Shown here piece after piece: positions 53,140 to 61,663 of a DNA stretch of 64,000 nucleotides. The position numbers and the translations under genes are program-made. The notes under the pieces are model-generated. The model ran no database searches. It saw only the letters and a list, made by a program, of their open reading frames with translations, and was not told where the DNA came from. Source of the stretch: Nevskia sp964451925 (lineage in GTDB: Bacteria > Pseudomonadota > Gammaproteobacteria > Nevskiales > Nevskiaceae); NCBI GenBank assembly GCA_964451925.1, contig CAYVKA010000002.1, positions 85,403-149,402 on the forward strand, read 5' to 3'. The stretch's first letter is position 1, and each line of letters opens with the position of its first letter.

Positions 53140-54734
53140 GACAGCGCCTGCGCGGGCCCGGCCTCTAGCCGGGAGCGCTCGGCTTTCACCAGCGCGGGCT
53201 TGTCGATCTTTCCGGTGTGGTTGGTAGGCAAGGGTTCCTGCTGCAGGCGCCAGCGGCTCGGTATGGCGAATGAGGCCACCTCTCCGCGCAGTTGCTCCTG
53301 TAATCGAGAAGCGGTCTGGCCGCCTTCGATCACCACGATCGCCATCACTTCCTCGCCGAGGTCGGGATGGGGTACGCCGAAAACGACAGCATCGTTGACC
53401 CCGGGAATGGCCATCAGCGCGCGCTCGACCGCCACTGGGGCGATGTTCTCGCCGCCGCGGATGATCATGTCCTTACTGCGGCCGGTGATCCACAGATTGC
53501 CCTTGTCGTCCAGGCGGCCGAGGTCGCCGGTGTGCAGCCAGCCTTCGCTGTCGATCGGCGATTCGCTGATGCCGTAATAGCCCGACATCTGGGTTGGCGA
53601 CCGCAGCAGGACTTCCCCGTCCGGGAGGTCTGGATGCGAGAGGAAGCGGATCTCGACGCAAGGCAACGGTCGCCCGGTCGACCCCAGCTTGGCGACGTCT
53701 TCGGACCCTGCCGATGCGGTGGCTTGGCCGCCGTTCTCGGTCAGTCCATAACCCGTCGGGATACGCGGACTGACGCTAGGCAGGCGGGCCCTCACACGTT
53801 CCATCAATTCCTTGTGCACCGGCGCTCCGCCGACACTCACCGACTTCAGGCTGCCCAGGTTGCGGCGCGAAGTGTCGGGATGGTCCAGAAGACGGCTGAC
53901 CATCGTCGGAACGGCATTCCAGCGATTCACCCGGTGACGCTCGATCAGGTCCAGAACTTGCGCCGGATCGTAACGGCCCTCGGTCAGGACCAGAGTGTCG
54001 CCGACGATCACTGCACGAAGCAGGGCCTGCATGGTGCCGACGTGGAACAGCGGGCCGGTGAGCAAGGTCACATCATGGGCCAACGCATCGACCTGATGCG
54101 GCAGCTTGCGGGTGACGTGCAGCGTCATCTGCAGGCGGGCCAGTACGGCACGGTGCGAAAGAACCACCGCCTTGGGCTGACCCGAGGTGCCGGAGGTGAA
54201 GATGATCAGCGCGGTCTGTTCTTCATCATCCTGGGTGGCACCTTCGGCGGCCGGAACCCCGTTCGCCGGGGGCGCCAAGCTGATGGCCCATGGCCCGCGT
54301 CGCGATGCGGCTGGCATCTTGGCCGTCGCCGCGGCATCCGCGAGAGTCAGAGCAGGTTGAAGCGCAGCCAGGCCGTTGGCGAGCTCCGTTTCGCTCCACC
54401 AGGTATTGGCCAGAACCGGAATAGCGCCGGCTTTCAGGCAGGCCCAGAAGTTGACGACCCACTCCGGGCCGTTCCAGCCCAGCAGGAAGACCCGGTCGCC
54501 CGGACCCGCGCCTGCGGCCTGCAACTCCGCCACCTTGTTTGCCACGGCGGCCCGCAGGTCGGAGAAGGTGAAGGTCCGGTCGCCTTGAATGAGGTGGGGG
54601 CGTGCGCCCCACCTGTCCGCGTGATCCAGAAGCTCCTCCACCCTATGAGGACGCTGGACATACACACGGTAGGGCACGCCATGGATGACTTCGGTGGCAA
54701 TCTGGTCGCCCCATTGAGCGGCGGGTGTGGACAT
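53136..54734 (-). CDS. AMP-forming acyl-CoA synthetase (ligase)
   Basis: 532 aa from the ATG at 54734; a longer frame lacks support. Adenylation motifs are intact: FTSGTSGQPKAV, the GYGLTENGG loop, GWLHTGDLG, GRSKDMIIRGGENI and the C-terminal catalytic lysine in TGKIDKPAL. It activates a carboxylic acid as its CoA thioester. In the operon it follows the CoA-transferase with a 105-bp gap, so acid made by the dehydrogenases could be activated here. Confidence 0.93.
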   Translation of the reverse strand: MSTPAAQWGDQIATEVIHGVPYRVYVQRPHRVEELLDHADRWGARPHLIQGDRTFTFSDLRAAVANKVAELQAAGAGPGDRVFLLGWNGPEWVVNFWACLKAGAIPVLANTWWSETELANGLAALQPALTLADAAATAKMPAASRRGPWAISLAPPANGVPAAEGATQDDEEQTALIIFTSGTSGQPKAVVLSHRAVLARLQMTLHVTRKLPHQVDALAHDVTLLTGPLFHVGTMQALLRAVIVGDTLVLTEGRYDPAQVLDLIERHRVNRWNAVPTMVSRLLDHPDTSRRNLGSLKSVSVGGAPVHKELMERVRARLPSVSPRIPTGYGLTENGGQATASAGSEDVAKLGSTGRPLPCVEIRFLSHPDLPDGEVLLRSPTQMSGYYGISESPIDSEGWLHTGDLGRLDDKGNLWITGRSKDMIIRGGENIAPVAVERALMAIPGVNDAVVFGVPHPDLGEEVMAIVVIEGGQTASRLQEQLRGEVASFAIPSRWRLQQEPLPTNHTGKIDKPALVKAERSRLEAGPAQALS

Positions 54735-54838
54735 GGGTAGCACTCCTCTCTGAATCTTTGCGCAGGCGCCGCGGCGCGAGGCCGATGTCGGCGGACTTCG
54801 GTGGGCGTCGCCAGACTGGATCAACCCCGGGATCGGGG

Positions 54839-56068
54839 TCAGATCACCTTTGCTTGCCGTAACCCGTCGATCGCCGCCTGGTCGAGCCCGCACAGCTCAG
54901 CGAGGATGGTGTCCGTGTGCTCGCCGAGGCCCGGGGGCGGAGATAGCGCACGCAGATCCGAGCCGTCGTAACGGATCGGGCTGTTGGGAAGAGCAACAGT
55001 CCCGGCTTCGGTGACAACTTCTTTCAGGAAGCCGCGCGCTCGCAAGTGGGGGTCTTCCAGCACTTCGACGACATCGCGCAGAGGGGCAGAGGAAACATGG
55101 TGCTTCTGGCACAGCGCGGTGACTTCGTCGCGTGTCCGCGCTTTCGCCCATTGCGCAATGATGGTGGTGATCTCCTCGATGCGGTCGATACGGCCCTTGA
55201 GCTGGCGCAGCGACTCGTCGGCCTTGAGGTCAGGCCGGCCCATGGCGTCGGTGAGGTTCAGCCAGTGCTCGTCGGTGGCGCAGACGATCGCCACCCAGCC
55301 GTCACTTGCCTCGAACGTGTCGAACGGGACGTAGGAGTCGGCTACATGACGATTGCCGCTGCGCTCCGGGACGCTGTTGCTGGCATAGGCGTGACCGGCG
55401 GACGGCAGCAAGGTGGCAAATATGGACTCCAGCATCGAGACTTCCAGTGCTCGGCCCTTGCCGGTTCGTTCGCGTTCGTACAGAGCGGTAACGATCGCGC
55501 CATAGAGGTGCGCCCCGGACATGAAATCCGCCACGGGCACGCCGGCCTTGAGCGGGCGTCCGTCACGCTCACCGGTTGCGCTCATCAAGCCGCTCATTGC
55601 CTGGATGGTGAGATCGAGGGCCAGCTTGTCGGCGTAGGGGCCGGTGCGGCCAAAGCCCGACGCCGAGGCGTAGATCAGCCGGGGGTTCGCCTTCAGCACG
55701 ACATCAGCGCCAAGGCCCAGACGTGGCATGACCCCGGGCGTGAAGTTCTCGACCAGGACGTCGGCGCCACGGCACATCTGCAACAGCAGTTCACGCCCGC
55801 GTTCGGTCTTCAGGTTCAGCACCACACCGCGTTTGCAGCCGTTCAAGGCGCGGAACGGGTAGTCGCCGTCGCGGCCGCGGCGGCGCGACATGTCGCCCGA
55901 CGGCGGCTCGATCTTGATCACGTCGGCGCCGGCCATGGCCATGAGGAATGTGGCGTAAGGCCCTTGGAAAACGTGGCCCAGATCCAGAACTCGAACGCCC
56001 TGCAGAGGCAGAGCGACCCTGGCCGTGGAAGCGCCAGTGAAGCCTGAGGTGCTTGCCGGGGCGTTCAT
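54839..56068 (-). CDS. Family III (CaiB/BaiF) CoA-transferase
   Basis: 409 aa from the ATG at 56068, which overlaps the MaoC-like stop. The N-terminal LPLQGVRVLDL and GPYATFLMAMAGADVIKIE motifs are typical, and the catalytic Asp is Asp152 in KLALDLTIQAMSG. It transfers CoA between organic acids without ATP. With an acyl-CoA ligase in the same operon, the pathway has two ways of making CoA thioesters. Confidence 0.93.
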   Translation of the reverse strand: MNAPASTSGFTGASTARVALPLQGVRVLDLGHVFQGPYATFLMAMAGADVIKIEPPSGDMSRRRGRDGDYPFRALNGCKRGVVLNLKTERGRELLLQMCRGADVLVENFTPGVMPRLGLGADVVLKANPRLIYASASGFGRTGPYADKLALDLTIQAMSGLMSATGERDGRPLKAGVPVADFMSGAHLYGAIVTALYERERTGKGRALEVSMLESIFATLLPSAGHAYASNSVPERSGNRHVADSYVPFDTFEASDGWVAIVCATDEHWLNLTDAMGRPDLKADESLRQLKGRIDRIEEITTIIAQWAKARTRDEVTALCQKHHVSSAPLRDVVEVLEDPHLRARGFLKEVVTEAGTVALPNSPIRYDGSDLRALSPPPGLGEHTDTILAELCGLDQAAIDGLRQAKVI

Positions 56069-57246
56069 TTGGCCTCCGCAGAGTGGCCATTCTGCGCCGG
56101 CTTCCGGCTCGGCAGAGCGATGACTGCGGTGCCGGGCATGCATTCCTGGCCGCGCTGATTGCGAGCCCAGGTCTTTAGGCGGACGATGTGGTCGCCATCC
56201 GCATCGACCTCCTTGGCCTCGATCGTCGCGCCGAGGCGGACGACGTCGGAGAGGTAGACGTGGGAGCGGTACTGGCCGGTGATGGCTTTCAGCGTGCCGG
56301 CATCGCCCATCCAGTTGGTCAGCGAGTGGATCTGCCAGCAGGTGCGTTGGATTCCGACGTCGTAAGCCGCCTGCGCACCCTGCAGCTTGGCCGCGTAGTC
56401 GTTGTAGTGCACCGAGTAGACCGGCTCAAGCGCGTGTGTGGTCGGATCGCGGTAGGCCCACTTCGGATGGCGATGATACTTGCGCAAGGCGACCCCGTGG
56501 GCGGAGACGCGCGGGATCGGTGCGGCGCCGGCGGCGATGAAGGCGATTTCGTCGGTCAGGCCGATTGGCCCCTTGGTGATGACGTCGATCTCGTCGCCGA
56601 CCTGCACATCCTCCCAATAGCGGGGGGTGGCGCCACGCGGCTTCTCTGCCAGGACCTGCGCCTCGATCGCGGCCACCTCTTCGTCGGTCCAGGGGTGGGG
56701 GATGGTGATCGCGCGTGACGGTGCGCGCTTCTGCGCCTCGCTGCGCTCGAAGCGCACACGGGAGCAGATAAACGTCGCGACCAGCTCACCGTCCTGATTG
56801 CGGTATTCCTGGCGCAGATAGTCCTTGATGCGGCGACCGCCGAAGCTGCTCTCCTCCGGGCCGTCGAAACCGTCGAAGACGACTGTCGCCGTGATCTTGT
56901 CGCCGGCGCGGATGCTGCGGTGGAAGTTGATTCGGGTTTCCGCGTGGAAGCCGCCGAGACCGCGCCAGCCCACCTGGACCGAGCCCAGGCAGGCAAAGAT
57001 GAAGCTTGGCGGAGCAATGAGAGTGCCATGGCGGGACTTGCCGGCATAGACCTCATCGGTCCACAGAGGGTTGTCGTCGCCTATGCCCTCAGCGAACCGG
57101 AGGATTGCCAGGCGCGTCGCCCACTCGTTGTTCAGGCAAGCGTCGGTGCGCAACTCGGTGCCGATGAGATCGCGCATCTCCCGGAGCATTTCATCGGTGA
57201 ACTTCCCCTGCGCCAGCTCGTTGGTAATGCCCGCGGCTTCAGCCAT
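56065..57246 (-). CDS. Double-hotdog MaoC-type dehydratase (FAS1-like N-terminal domain)
   Basis: 393 aa from the ATG at 57246, chosen because GGAGG lies 8 nt upstream; an ATG at 57261 overlaps that ribosome site. Two hotdog domains: the N-terminal MaoC_dehydrat_N type (WATRLAILRFAEGIGDDNPLW) and a C-terminal MaoC type. Such proteins hydrate or dehydrate acyl-CoA esters. First gene of the six-gene minus-strand operon, with operator pair D starting only 17 bp upstream of the start codon. Confidence 0.82.
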   Translation of the reverse strand: MAEAAGITNELAQGKFTDEMLREMRDLIGTELRTDACLNNEWATRLAILRFAEGIGDDNPLWTDEVYAGKSRHGTLIAPPSFIFACLGSVQVGWRGLGGFHAETRINFHRSIRAGDKITATVVFDGFDGPEESSFGGRRIKDYLRQEYRNQDGELVATFICSRVRFERSEAQKRAPSRAITIPHPWTDEEVAAIEAQVLAEKPRGATPRYWEDVQVGDEIDVITKGPIGLTDEIAFIAAGAAPIPRVSAHGVALRKYHRHPKWAYRDPTTHALEPVYSVHYNDYAAKLQGAQAAYDVGIQRTCWQIHSLTNWMGDAGTLKAITGQYRSHVYLSDVVRLGATIEAKEVDADGDHIVRLKTWARNQRGQECMPGTAVIALPSRKPAQNGHSAEAK

Positions 57247-57262
57247 TTGAATATCCTCCATT

Positions 57263-57298
57263 GTTCGTAATTACGAACTACTGATCGTATATGCGTAC
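57263..57298. promoter_or_regulatory. Operator pair D, maoC operon promoter
   Basis: GTTCGTAATTACGAAC (57263-57278, a perfect palindrome) and GATCGTATATGCGTAC (57283-57298), 4 bp apart. The strong element is nearest the maoC start. Its proximity to the start codon suggests repression or roadblock. Confidence 0.8.
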
Positions 57299-57416
57299 AA
57301 AACTTTAGCCCCGTATTCACGCCGCTGTCAAACGAACCCACACACGCCGGGCCTGGCTGCTGCGGGGTATTTTGCGAAGCGCCCCTTGACACGGCGCAGC
57401 CGGGGGCATAGCGTGA

Positions 57417-57452
57417 CATCGCATATACGATCTAATGTTCGTATATACGAAC
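57417..57452. promoter_or_regulatory. Operator pair E, DUF2889/enoyl-CoA hydratase operon promoter
   Basis: CATCGCATATACGATC (57417-57432) and GTTCGTATATACGAAC (57437-57452, a perfect palindrome), 4 bp apart. It mirrors pair D: the weaker elements of both pairs share the 13-mer GATCGTATATGCG in opposite orientation, and the strong elements face their own genes. A TTGACA box at 57386-57391 could be part of the promoter. Confidence 0.8.
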
Positions 57453-57477
57453 TAACGACAAAAGAGGAGATCATCTG

Positions 57478-57609
57478 ATGAGGCACGTCCGGGCCCGCTC
57501 GCGATCCACGCACACTGCGGTTGCGGCCTGTTTCCTGGTCGCGCAGCAGCCTTGCGCAGCTGGATTGGGGATTCGGGCGGTCCGGCTGTGTCAAAGGTGG
57601 TGGCCGTGA
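57478..57609 (+). CDS. Possible 43-aa leader or small protein coupled to the DUF2889 gene
   Basis: An ATG at 57478 has the best ribosome site of the region (AGAGGAGA, 7 nt upstream) and opens 43 codons whose TGA (57607-57609) overlaps a GTG start (57606) of the DUF2889 frame. The product is Arg/Cys/Trp-rich (ending CQRWWP) with a short hydrophobic middle. It may be a leader peptide or translation starter; alternatively a frameshift has displaced the true N-terminus of the next gene. Confidence 0.4.
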   Translation: MRHVRARSRSTHTAVAACFLVAQQPCAAGLGIRAVRLCQRWWP

Positions 57610-58229
57610 GCAGTCCGCACGCCAGCGAAACCCCCTCGGGTATCGATATGGGGCGGGAAGAACTGCACTTCCGTCGTATCGACATGCGCGGATATCGCCG
57701 CGGCGACGGTCTGTTCGAGGTAGAAGGTCGCGTTACCGATCGAAAGCCGCACGAATTCACGGCAGCAGGCGGCGGCCCGGCGATCCCGCCGCACGAGCCG
57801 CTGCACGACATGGGTGTCCGCCTGATCTTCGACGAGGCGATGATCATCCGGGATGTCCAGACCTTCACCCGGGTCGCCCCGTATACGCCATGCCAGGATG
57901 GCGGAAAAGCCCTTCAGCTGATGAAAGGCGTGCGCATCGGCCCCGGCTGGGGCAGCGAAGTACGCAGCCGGCTGAGCGGTCCCAGGAGCTGTACCCATCT
58001 CATGGAGTTGCTGTTGCCGATGGCGACTGCCGCCATCCAGGCAATGAGCGCCGTGCGCAAAGGCGAGCCGAATCCTATCGGCAAGAGCGGCCGACCCTGG
58101 CAGATCGACAGCTGTTACGCCTATGACGCCGGGCGAGAAGTGGTTTTGCAGCGCTGGCCGCAATTCCATCGTCCTGGCGCCGCCGGCTCCGAAGCTCAGT
58201 TGAGCCAACCACCTTTCCCTGCTCTCTGA
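57606..58229 (+). CDS. DUF2889-family protein
   Basis: About 207 aa from a GTG at 57606 (alternatives 57588, 57597, 57600; a TTG at 57552 extends it). The DUF2889 pattern is clear: ELHFRRIDMRGYRRGDGLFEVEG, VTDRKPHEF, LHDMGVRLIFDEAMIIRD, APYTPC, GVRIGPGW and GPRSCTHLMELLLPMATAA. The His and Cys positions (HDM, CTH) could bind metal. No biochemical function is established that I know of. It heads an operon with an enoyl-CoA hydratase and porin, behind operator pair E. Confidence 0.82.
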   Translation: MSSPHASETPSGIDMGREELHFRRIDMRGYRRGDGLFEVEGRVTDRKPHEFTAAGGGPAIPPHEPLHDMGVRLIFDEAMIIRDVQTFTRVAPYTPCQDGGKALQLMKGVRIGPGWGSEVRSRLSGPRSCTHLMELLLPMATAAIQAMSAVRKGEPNPIGKSGRPWQIDSCYAYDAGREVVLQRWPQFHRPGAAGSEAQLSQPPFPAL

Positions 58230-58255
58230 CCCGACCGCCTATCTGTAATACGCTA

Positions 58256-59047
58256 ATGGCCGACTTCCTCATCTACCAGAAAAATGGTCCCGTCGTCACG
58301 CTGACGATGAATCAGCCGGAGCAGAGAAACCCTCTCACCGGCAATACAGCCATTCCGGAGTTCCTCGCGGCGATCGATCGCATTCATGATGATCGACAGG
58401 TGCGCTGCGTGATTCTGACCGGTAACGGGCCGTCCTTCTGCGCGGGCGGCGACATCCGGGAAATGAAGCGCCAGTCGACACCGGAGGTCTCCGAGATGGA
58501 TATCCGGCAAGAGTACCGCCGTGGCATCCAGCGCCTGACCTTGGGGCTGTTCAATCTCGAGGTGCCGGTGATCGCAGCGGTAAACGGGCATGCCATCGGC
58601 GCCGGCCTGGATCTGGCCTGCATGTGCGACATCCGCATCGCTTCCGAGAAGGCCAAGTTCGCCGAGAGCTTCATCAAGCTCGGCATCATTCCCGGCGATG
58701 GTGGCGCTTGGCTGCTACCGAGGATCATCGGACTGTCGCGCGCGGCCGAACTGTCGTTTACCGGTGACGTGATCGACGCGCGCGAAGCACTGGCTATCCA
58801 TCTCGTCTCGCGGGTGGTGGCGCCGGACCAGCTGCTGCCCTCGGCGCACGATCTGGCCGCACGCATATCCGTCCACCCATCGCACGGCGTCCGCCTGACC
58901 AAACGCTTGCTCAGGGAGGCACTGCACTGCCGCCTCGATACCTTGCTGGAAATGTCCGCGGCCTATCAGGCGATTGCCCACAAGACTGAAGACCACCGGG
59001 AAGCCGTTTCGGCCTTCTTGGAGAAGCGCCCACCCACTTTCAAGTAG
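58256..59047 (+). CDS. Enoyl-CoA hydratase/isomerase family protein
   Basis: 263 aa crotonase fold. The oxyanion-hole segments FCAGGDIREM and GHAIGAGLDLA are intact. In the catalytic region (AESFIKLGIIPGDGGAWLLPR) the position of the classical Glu144 is Phe139, while the second catalytic Glu is retained as Glu165 (SRAAELSFTG). The reaction may therefore differ from simple hydration, for example isomerisation, hydrolysis or ring/C-C chemistry. 26 bp after the DUF2889 gene. Confidence 0.9.
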   Translation: MADFLIYQKNGPVVTLTMNQPEQRNPLTGNTAIPEFLAAIDRIHDDRQVRCVILTGNGPSFCAGGDIREMKRQSTPEVSEMDIRQEYRRGIQRLTLGLFNLEVPVIAAVNGHAIGAGLDLACMCDIRIASEKAKFAESFIKLGIIPGDGGAWLLPRIIGLSRAAELSFTGDVIDAREALAIHLVSRVVAPDQLLPSAHDLAARISVHPSHGVRLTKRLLREALHCRLDTLLEMSAAYQAIAHKTEDHREAVSAFLEKRPPTFK

Positions 59048-59101
59048 CGGCAAGTCAACGATTAGCAGGCATCATTCGATCAATACTGGGAGGAGATCCA
59101 G

Positions 59102-60535
59102 ATGAGTTTCACCAATATGCGTCATTTGGCGGCAGACAGCGGCAACGAGGAAGCGGTGCGCCCGCAGCTGCGCCGTAGGATTCAGGCAGTGCTCGCGCTC
59201 TCTGCGGCCGCGACCGCGTGCGTTCCGGGGCTGGCGGGCGCCGATTCGCAATCAACGGCAGATGCCACCTATCAGGTCGCGAACACCAACGAGACCCTGC
59301 TCGATCTCGATAAGCGGCTGGGCCTGAGGGGCTGGAACATTCCATTCTTCTCCTACGCCAACACCCTGACCCAGAACAACGATGGATTCCGCACCGACCT
59401 GGCGAAGCACGGCATCGGGGTTCTGGCCGAGGACATTTTCTCCTACGCCAACAATGTCCTTGACACGCCACGCTCGAATCCAGCGGGGCAGCAGTCCTAT
59501 TGGGGGCAGAAGGCAAGCGGACAGAGCGCGCTGAACATGTTTCTGGTCTATGACCTGGGGCAATACGGCATTCCGGACGGCCAGTTCCAGCTCGGCGGCA
59601 ATATTACCAACTCGACCTTGCAGTCCTACGCCCCGAACCAGTACGCCCTCTATCGCTTCGCCTACTACCAGAGCGCGTTCAATCACCTGTTCGAGTTCTC
59701 CGTCGGCTACATGTCCAACGCCCTGACCTTCGTCGGCGTTTATGTCGGCGGCCAGTTGCAGAACCCCTTCGGCCCGAGTTCCACCATCCCCATCGAACTG
59801 GGGCTTTCCGGCAGCGTGGCGGTGGCACCCACAGCCTGGTTGAAGACCAATATCACCAGCCACTTCTACAACCAGTTCGGTGCCCAGCGCAGCATCAGTC
59901 CGAAGTCGGGGGCTGTGACCCAGGACCACTTCGCCAACTCTTCGATGCTGCGTTTCGAGGAAAAAGGGACTCGCGCTCTTTACATCGACGAGATCGGCTA
60001 CAAGCGCGCCGCCTCCGCCGGCCAGCCCTACACGTGGCTGCGCGCCGGCGGCATCTACAACACCACGCGCTACCACAACTACGAAACCAAGGGCACCAGC
60101 AATAACGATGGTTTCTATGCCCTGGCCGATCGGCAGGTGTTGCAGTTCAGCTCTGAGACTCCGCGCCGCGGCCTCTATCTCGGCGCGTCCGCGATGTGGG
60201 GCAAGCCGCAAACCAACCTCTACTCACAGTATTACGAGGCTCGTTTGTATGGCTTCGGCCTGATCAAGTCCCGTCCGAAGGATATGACCTCGGTGGTGTT
60301 CCAGAGGAACATCATCAGCCACTACTTCTCCGACCCGATCAACGATACGTCGGATACGACCGGCACCTTCGCGCAGAACTACGCGAACACCATCACCGGC
60401 TCCTACGCGTACCAGCTTGCGCCAGGCCTGTCATTCACCGCCGGACTTCAATACACCGACCACCCGAGCGCCACGTACTTCAAAGGGGAGGGGAGCGCAC
60501 TCAATGTCCTGGCGGCGCTTTTCGTCGCGATTTAA
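59102..60535 (+). CDS. OprB-like carbohydrate/hydrophobic substrate porin
   Basis: 477 aa. A signal peptide follows an Arg-rich extension (RRRIQAVLALSAAATACVPGLAGA, residues about 24-47). The mature part is rich in alternating aromatic strands and aligns in style with the OprB family (LGLRGWNIPFFSYANTLTQNNDG ... FNHLFEFSVGYMSNALTFVGVYVGG), ending with a beta-signal NVLAALFVAI. It probably lets the pathway substrate through the outer membrane. A terminator follows at 60571. Confidence 0.82.
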   Translation: MSFTNMRHLAADSGNEEAVRPQLRRRIQAVLALSAAATACVPGLAGADSQSTADATYQVANTNETLLDLDKRLGLRGWNIPFFSYANTLTQNNDGFRTDLAKHGIGVLAEDIFSYANNVLDTPRSNPAGQQSYWGQKASGQSALNMFLVYDLGQYGIPDGQFQLGGNITNSTLQSYAPNQYALYRFAYYQSAFNHLFEFSVGYMSNALTFVGVYVGGQLQNPFGPSSTIPIELGLSGSVAVAPTAWLKTNITSHFYNQFGAQRSISPKSGAVTQDHFANSSMLRFEEKGTRALYIDEIGYKRAASAGQPYTWLRAGGIYNTTRYHNYETKGTSNNDGFYALADRQVLQFSSETPRRGLYLGASAMWGKPQTNLYSQYYEARLYGFGLIKSRPKDMTSVVFQRNIISHYFSDPINDTSDTTGTFAQNYANTITGSYAYQLAPGLSFTAGLQYTDHPSATYFKGEGSALNVLAALFVAI

Positions 60536-60570
60536 CGGGCACACATACCGAATCTCCCCGTGGTCCGTAT

Positions 60571-60596
60571 GCCCCGCTCCGGCGGGGCGCCTTTTT
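60571..60596 (+). terminator. Rho-independent terminator after the porin gene
   Basis: GCCCCGC / GCGGGGC stem with a short TCCG loop, followed after GCC by TTTTT. The next gene starts 90 bp later, so it may have its own promoter or arise from read-through. Confidence 0.8.
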
Positions 60597-60686
60597 CACG
60601 GAGCCCCGGGGGGCGACAGGATTGCTCGTCCGGCTGCAACTGAGGCAGCCAGGCTTTTTTTGAATGTACTGACGTGGAGTGGAGCA

Positions 60687-61613
60687 ATGAAGATTGGATT
60701 TATCGGCCTTGGGGCGATGGGATCGGGAATCGCACTGAACCTGCGGAAGGCCGGATATGCCCTGCTGGTTTACGACTTGCGAGTGGAAAGCACGGAGCCG
60801 CTGGTTCAGGCCGGGGCAAGCCGTGCAGGGTCAGTATCCGATCTGGCGAGGTCTGCCGATATCCTGTTCACCTCTCTGCCGGGCCCGAGGGAAATGAAAG
60901 CCCTGGCGCTCGGGGAAGACGGTCTCATCAGTCACCTGAAGCGAGGCGCTATTTGGTTCGATCTCACCACCAACTCTCCAACCGTCGTCCGGGAGGTTGC
61001 GAGAGCCTGCGAGGATAATGGCGTCGCCCTGCTCGATTCTCCCGTGAGCGGCCGTCCCTCGGGTGCGAGGAGCGGCAAGCTCGCAATCTACGTCGGTGGT
61101 GACCGTGCCGTGTTCGAGGCGCACAAGGCGGTGCTGGACTCGGTCGGCGATCAAGTGCTCTATGTGGGCCCTGTCGGTTCCGGCAATACCGCAAAGCTGG
61201 TACACAACTGCGTGAGCCTGGTGGTGCGCATGGCGCTCGCCGAGGGATTCACGCTCGGCGTAAAGGCTGGCATGGACCCGCTCGAATTGCTCCACGCCGT
61301 GCGTCAGGGTGTGATCGGACGGTCCCGTACTTTTGATCTGCTGGGTGAGCAGTATCTGCAGGGCAAGTACGATCCGCCGAGCTTTGCGCTGCGCCTCGCC
61401 CACAAAGACTTCACCCTGGCGCTGGGGCTGGCCCGACAGCTGGGCGTTCCCATGAAGCAGGCAGAGGCCGCCTACCAGGACTACAACCAGGCGCTCGAGC
61501 GCGGCTGGGGAGACCAGGACTCGCGCTCGCCGATGCAGCTACAGAACGAGCGCGCCGGAGTGGAAATCGCGCTGGACCTGGAAGACATCAAGAAGACCTT
61601 GGCCCTCGCCTAA
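60687..61613 (+). CDS. Beta-hydroxyacid dehydrogenase (3-hydroxyisobutyrate dehydrogenase family)
   Basis: 308 aa from the ATG at 60687 (GGAG upstream). NAD motif GFIGLGAMGSGIA, the substrate-binding LLDSPVSGRPSGARSGKL signature and the catalytic Lys in GNTAKLVHN are present. It oxidises a beta-hydroxyacid or its semialdehyde partner. It leads a three-gene set with the CMD-like and amidohydrolase genes. Confidence 0.92.
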   Translation: MKIGFIGLGAMGSGIALNLRKAGYALLVYDLRVESTEPLVQAGASRAGSVSDLARSADILFTSLPGPREMKALALGEDGLISHLKRGAIWFDLTTNSPTVVREVARACEDNGVALLDSPVSGRPSGARSGKLAIYVGGDRAVFEAHKAVLDSVGDQVLYVGPVGSGNTAKLVHNCVSLVVRMALAEGFTLGVKAGMDPLELLHAVRQGVIGRSRTFDLLGEQYLQGKYDPPSFALRLAHKDFTLALGLARQLGVPMKQAEAAYQDYNQALERGWGDQDSRSPMQLQNERAGVEIALDLEDIKKTLALA

Positions 61614-61663
61614 GTTTAACCGTCCGGTCCCCGCGGGCCGGATTCCGCAGACAGGAGCAAGAT

